A stretch of DNA of 64,000 nt from JAGLQA01 sp023135565 (GTDB lineage: Bacteria; Acidobacteriota; Aminicenantia; UBA2199), in assembly GCA_030639305.1 (NCBI GenBank), contig DAOWCY010000012.1, positions 1 through 64,000 on the forward strand. The letters run 5' to 3'. Position 1 is the first letter of the stretch. Every line of letters starts with the position of its first letter. Both the position numbers and the translations under genes were made by a program. Positions 62,086-64,000 of the stretch are shown here, one piece after another. The notes beneath the pieces were generated by a model. It did no database searches and was not told the origin of the DNA. It worked only from the letters and a program-made list of their open reading frames with translations.

Positions 62086-64000
62086 TGTTCCATATTGGAT
62101 TTTTCTGGCAAATAGGTATGCGAATGAACATCCAGCTATTTTATCCGTTTCTGAAATTAAACATTTAGGGGACGAACACTACACCTTTACTGCTGAATTC
62201 AGGGTAAATCTCCCCGGTAAGTTTGATATTATAGGTCAAACGGAGAGAGGGGTTCGAAAAAAAGAACCAGTCAAATTTATTTTCCCCCCCTCTTTTCCCT
62301 ATAAAGCACCTTTTATATATTTGAGAGATGACTTTTGTCGCAACTTTGCTCACATTAATCCATCTAAGGAAAAAGTTACCCCCTGTATTTTCTATGGGAA
62401 TCTCAATGAGTTGTTACAGCAGCCGAAATGGTTTGATCATATATTGGATCAGATGGCTGATTGGTTGGAAAAAGCAGCAGGAAATAATTTGATTGACTAT
62501 AAACAGGGTTGGGAACCGATGAGGTCAGATGAATTAAAGGGAGAAATATTTTATGATAAGGGTCTAATAGATAAAGAATCTGAAGCTCCCCCAGTTTTCT
62601 ATAATAACTTCCCTGTATTTGCCTATGTCTTTCCGGTTCATTCCAAACTAAAAGAATTCGATAGTAATAAACATTCAACAATCTTAATTTTTAAGATGCC
62701 TATTGATAAAATATCTGATAATTATATTCCCAACTACATCAGTAAATTTAGCGATTTATGTGAATTTGCCGAGCAAAACCATATCAATCATTTTAGAGAC
62801 AGAGTGAACAGGGTGATAAAAAAACTAAAAAAATTGTTTGTTATTTTAGTGATTCGACGACCTTCTCGGCTGATTAATTCGTCGTCTTGCCTGGAGGCTT
62901 TAAATTTTGGCATTAGAATAAAGAGGAATAGTAAAACTTCTAAGATTAAATCAAATTCAGAAGTCTACTTTTTATCTCATAGAGACGTTTGTAATCTGGA
63001 ACTTTTAAATCGATTTTCCGGTAATCTAAAGAAACAACGATTTGATTGGATATTTCAAATAGGATGTGGGAGTTTGGGATCGAAAATTTGTGTGCATTTA
63101 GCCCGAAACGGTAATAACAATTTTGTGGCTGTCGATAAGTCTAAGTTTTCTCCACATAACAACGCCAGACATTCTCTTATCAATCGTGATATCAGAAATA
63201 TAAACAAAGCATTTCTGTTAAAACATGAAATTGATAAAATGGGAATAAATGTACGGAGATGCTCAAAGGATGTTCAATTCTTGGATTTTAGCAAATTCCC
63301 TCAATCTATTATTATCGACTCAACTGCAAATCTTGCTGTTAGAAACTATTTATCGAGAAAGAGTATTCCATACCCAATTGTTCATACTTCACTTTACAAT
63401 CATGGTAAACTTGCTATCTTGCTCGCAGAATCGTCTGAACGTAACCCAAGGCTTGATGACTTAATAGTATTCATTTTTTCAGAATGCTTGAGAAATAAAT
63501 GTTTAAGGGAAAGTCTGCTGACTGAACAAGCCGTAAGAATGAGCACCGGTCAAGGTTGTGGTTCATTTACCACTGTTGTCCCCGATTCAAGAATATCTCT
63601 CGCAGCAGCCGGAATGTCAGCGAAGATTCAAACCTATATCAGCAGTGGAGTTCCAGAAAACGGGGAAGTGTTATATGGTGTTGTTGGTGACGATGATATG
63701 GGAATAAGATGGAATAAAATTAAGAATGGTAAAGTATTAGTGGTTGAACCCAAAGATAGTGAGTATGAAATCAGAGTGTTTCCAAAAATCGCTGAAATAA
63801 TGGATAGCGAAGCCAAAAAACACTCTCCCAATGAAACCGGCGGAGTTTTAGTTGGCCATATTTCTTTGATAAATAAATGTATTACAATATCTGATTTAAT
63901 ACTAGCCCCAGAGGATAGCATAGAAACTCCAAACTATTTTGAATTAGGAACCAGTAATTTACTGAATAAAATAAAAGAGATAGAAAAAAAATCAAATACT
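62078..64000 (+). CDS. E2-E1(ThiF)-JAB multidomain protein, incomplete at window edge
   Basis: An open frame of 641 codons without a stop, running off the window. Residues 1-150 look like a ubiquitin E2 (UBC) fold: LPGKFDIIGQTERGV, FIFPPSFPYKAPFIYLRDDF, then Cys103 in VTPCIFYGNLNE as candidate catalytic cysteine. A linker of about 170 residues follows. An E1/ThiF domain starts with QIGCGSLGSKICVHLARNG (glycines from 329) and VAVDKSKF (Asp353), with DSTANLAVR and Cys494 in STGQGCGSFTTVVP as candidate E1 cysteine. A JAB/JAMM metalloprotease begins near 565: Glu586 and SPNETGGVLVGHIS; its HxH part is beyond the window. The start overlaps the hydrolase gene by 8 bp. The window shows no ubiquitin-like gene. 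Confidence 0.85.
   Translation, partial: MVDVPYWIFLANRYANEHPAILSVSEIKHLGDEHYTFTAEFRVNLPGKFDIIGQTERGVRKKEPVKFIFPPSFPYKAPFIYLRDDFCRNFAHINPSKEKVTPCIFYGNLNELLQQPKWFDHILDQMADWLEKAAGNNLIDYKQGWEPMRSDELKGEIFYDKGLIDKESEAPPVFYNNFPVFAYVFPVHSKLKEFDSNKHSTILIFKMPIDKISDNYIPNYISKFSDLCEFAEQNHINHFRDRVNRVIKKLKKLFVILVIRRPSRLINSSSCLEALNFGIRIKRNSKTSKIKSNSEVYFLSHRDVCNLELLNRFSGNLKKQRFDWIFQIGCGSLGSKICVHLARNGNNNFVAVDKSKFSPHNNARHSLINRDIRNINKAFLLKHEIDKMGINVRRCSKDVQFLDFSKFPQSIIIDSTANLAVRNYLSRKSIPYPIVHTSLYNHGKLAILLAESSERNPRLDDLIVFIFSECLRNKCLRESLLTEQAVRMSTGQGCGSFTTVVPDSRISLAAAGMSAKIQTYISSGVPENGEVLYGVVGDDDMGIRWNKIKNGKVLVVEPKDSEYEIRVFPKIAEIMDSEAKKHSPNETGGVLVGHISLINKCITISDLILAPEDSIETPNYFELGTSNLLNKIKEIEKKSNT

Noticed and set aside
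62078..64000. CBASS identification for the terminal operon
   Set aside because: E1/E2/JAB domains resemble Cap2/Cap3, but no CD-NTase or known CBASS effector is visible, so the narrower name is not justified.

Overview
The window reads as the chromosome of a Gram-negative bacterium of moderate GC. It has an outer-membrane lipoprotein chaperone (LolA), sigma-54-type response regulators, an ECF sigma/anti-sigma pair, PATAN (DUF4388) signalling proteins and a large sortilin/BNR-type secreted protein. This mix resembles Acidobacteriota/Aminicenantota or Desulfobacterota genomes, but that is an impression from gene content; nothing here fixes the taxon.

Layout. 0-5 kb: a hybrid histidine kinase and two stand-alone AAA+ ATPases embedded in copies of an interspersed repeat (family A, core CAAGACTTGACCCCG) with toxin-gene debris. 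5.4-15 kb: a signalling block. A four-PAS kinase and NtrC-type regulator are followed by a tight run: pseudo-receiver, receiver-PATAN-roadblock protein, V4R-like protein, amidoligase, class II glutamine amidotransferase, histidine kinase, and a lone kinase DHp domain. 15.3-19 kb: a lipid-headgroup cassette with its own near-consensus promoter (LicC-like cytidylyltransferase, HisC/CobD-like PLP enzyme, CDP-alcohol phosphatidyltransferase, methyltransferase), resembling a bacterial Kennedy-type route. 19-23 kb: an AAA/nuclease gene and toxin-antitoxin modules (Phd/YoeB, RelB/YafQ, MNT with a broken HEPN). 23-39 kb: the conserved core (mazG, DUF1844, ribF, tig-clpP-clpX-lon, engB, rho, lolA, sigma/anti-sigma, bactofilin-like). 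39-50.6 kb: a DUF218 protein, a CHAT protease-like protein, PIN and HicAB modules, tilS with a tRNA-Met(CAT), and a three-gene surface-polysaccharide set. 50.8-59 kb: the BNR protein, queC-queD-queE for preQ0, Uma2, a GYD protein, VapBC and an AbiEii-like nucleotidyltransferase.

60-64 kb is an AT-rich operon with its own promoter: a four-TM protein, a ComEC-like metallo-beta-lactamase and a very long ORF, open at the window edge, that carries E2-like, E1/ThiF and JAB/JAMM-like regions in one chain. It looks like a bacterial ubiquitin-like conjugation (probable anti-phage) system and is, with the amidoligase locus, the best candidate for something new.

Intergenic DNA is unusually structured. 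Family A repeats occupy only about 1.8-22.5 kb. Family B hairpin repeats (core GGCCCCCGGCAGGGCC) occupy only about 27-57 kb, and their stems co-vary. Family C (core GTGCGTTGGAATGTGCAAAT) sits beside toxin-like genes. There are also a 121-bp MITE-like insertion inside a family B copy with a 10-bp target duplication, a 71-bp tandem array before queC, and a 21-bp tandem array at 59.6-59.8 kb. At least three genes appear leaderless, with the -10 box ending exactly 6 nt before ATG.
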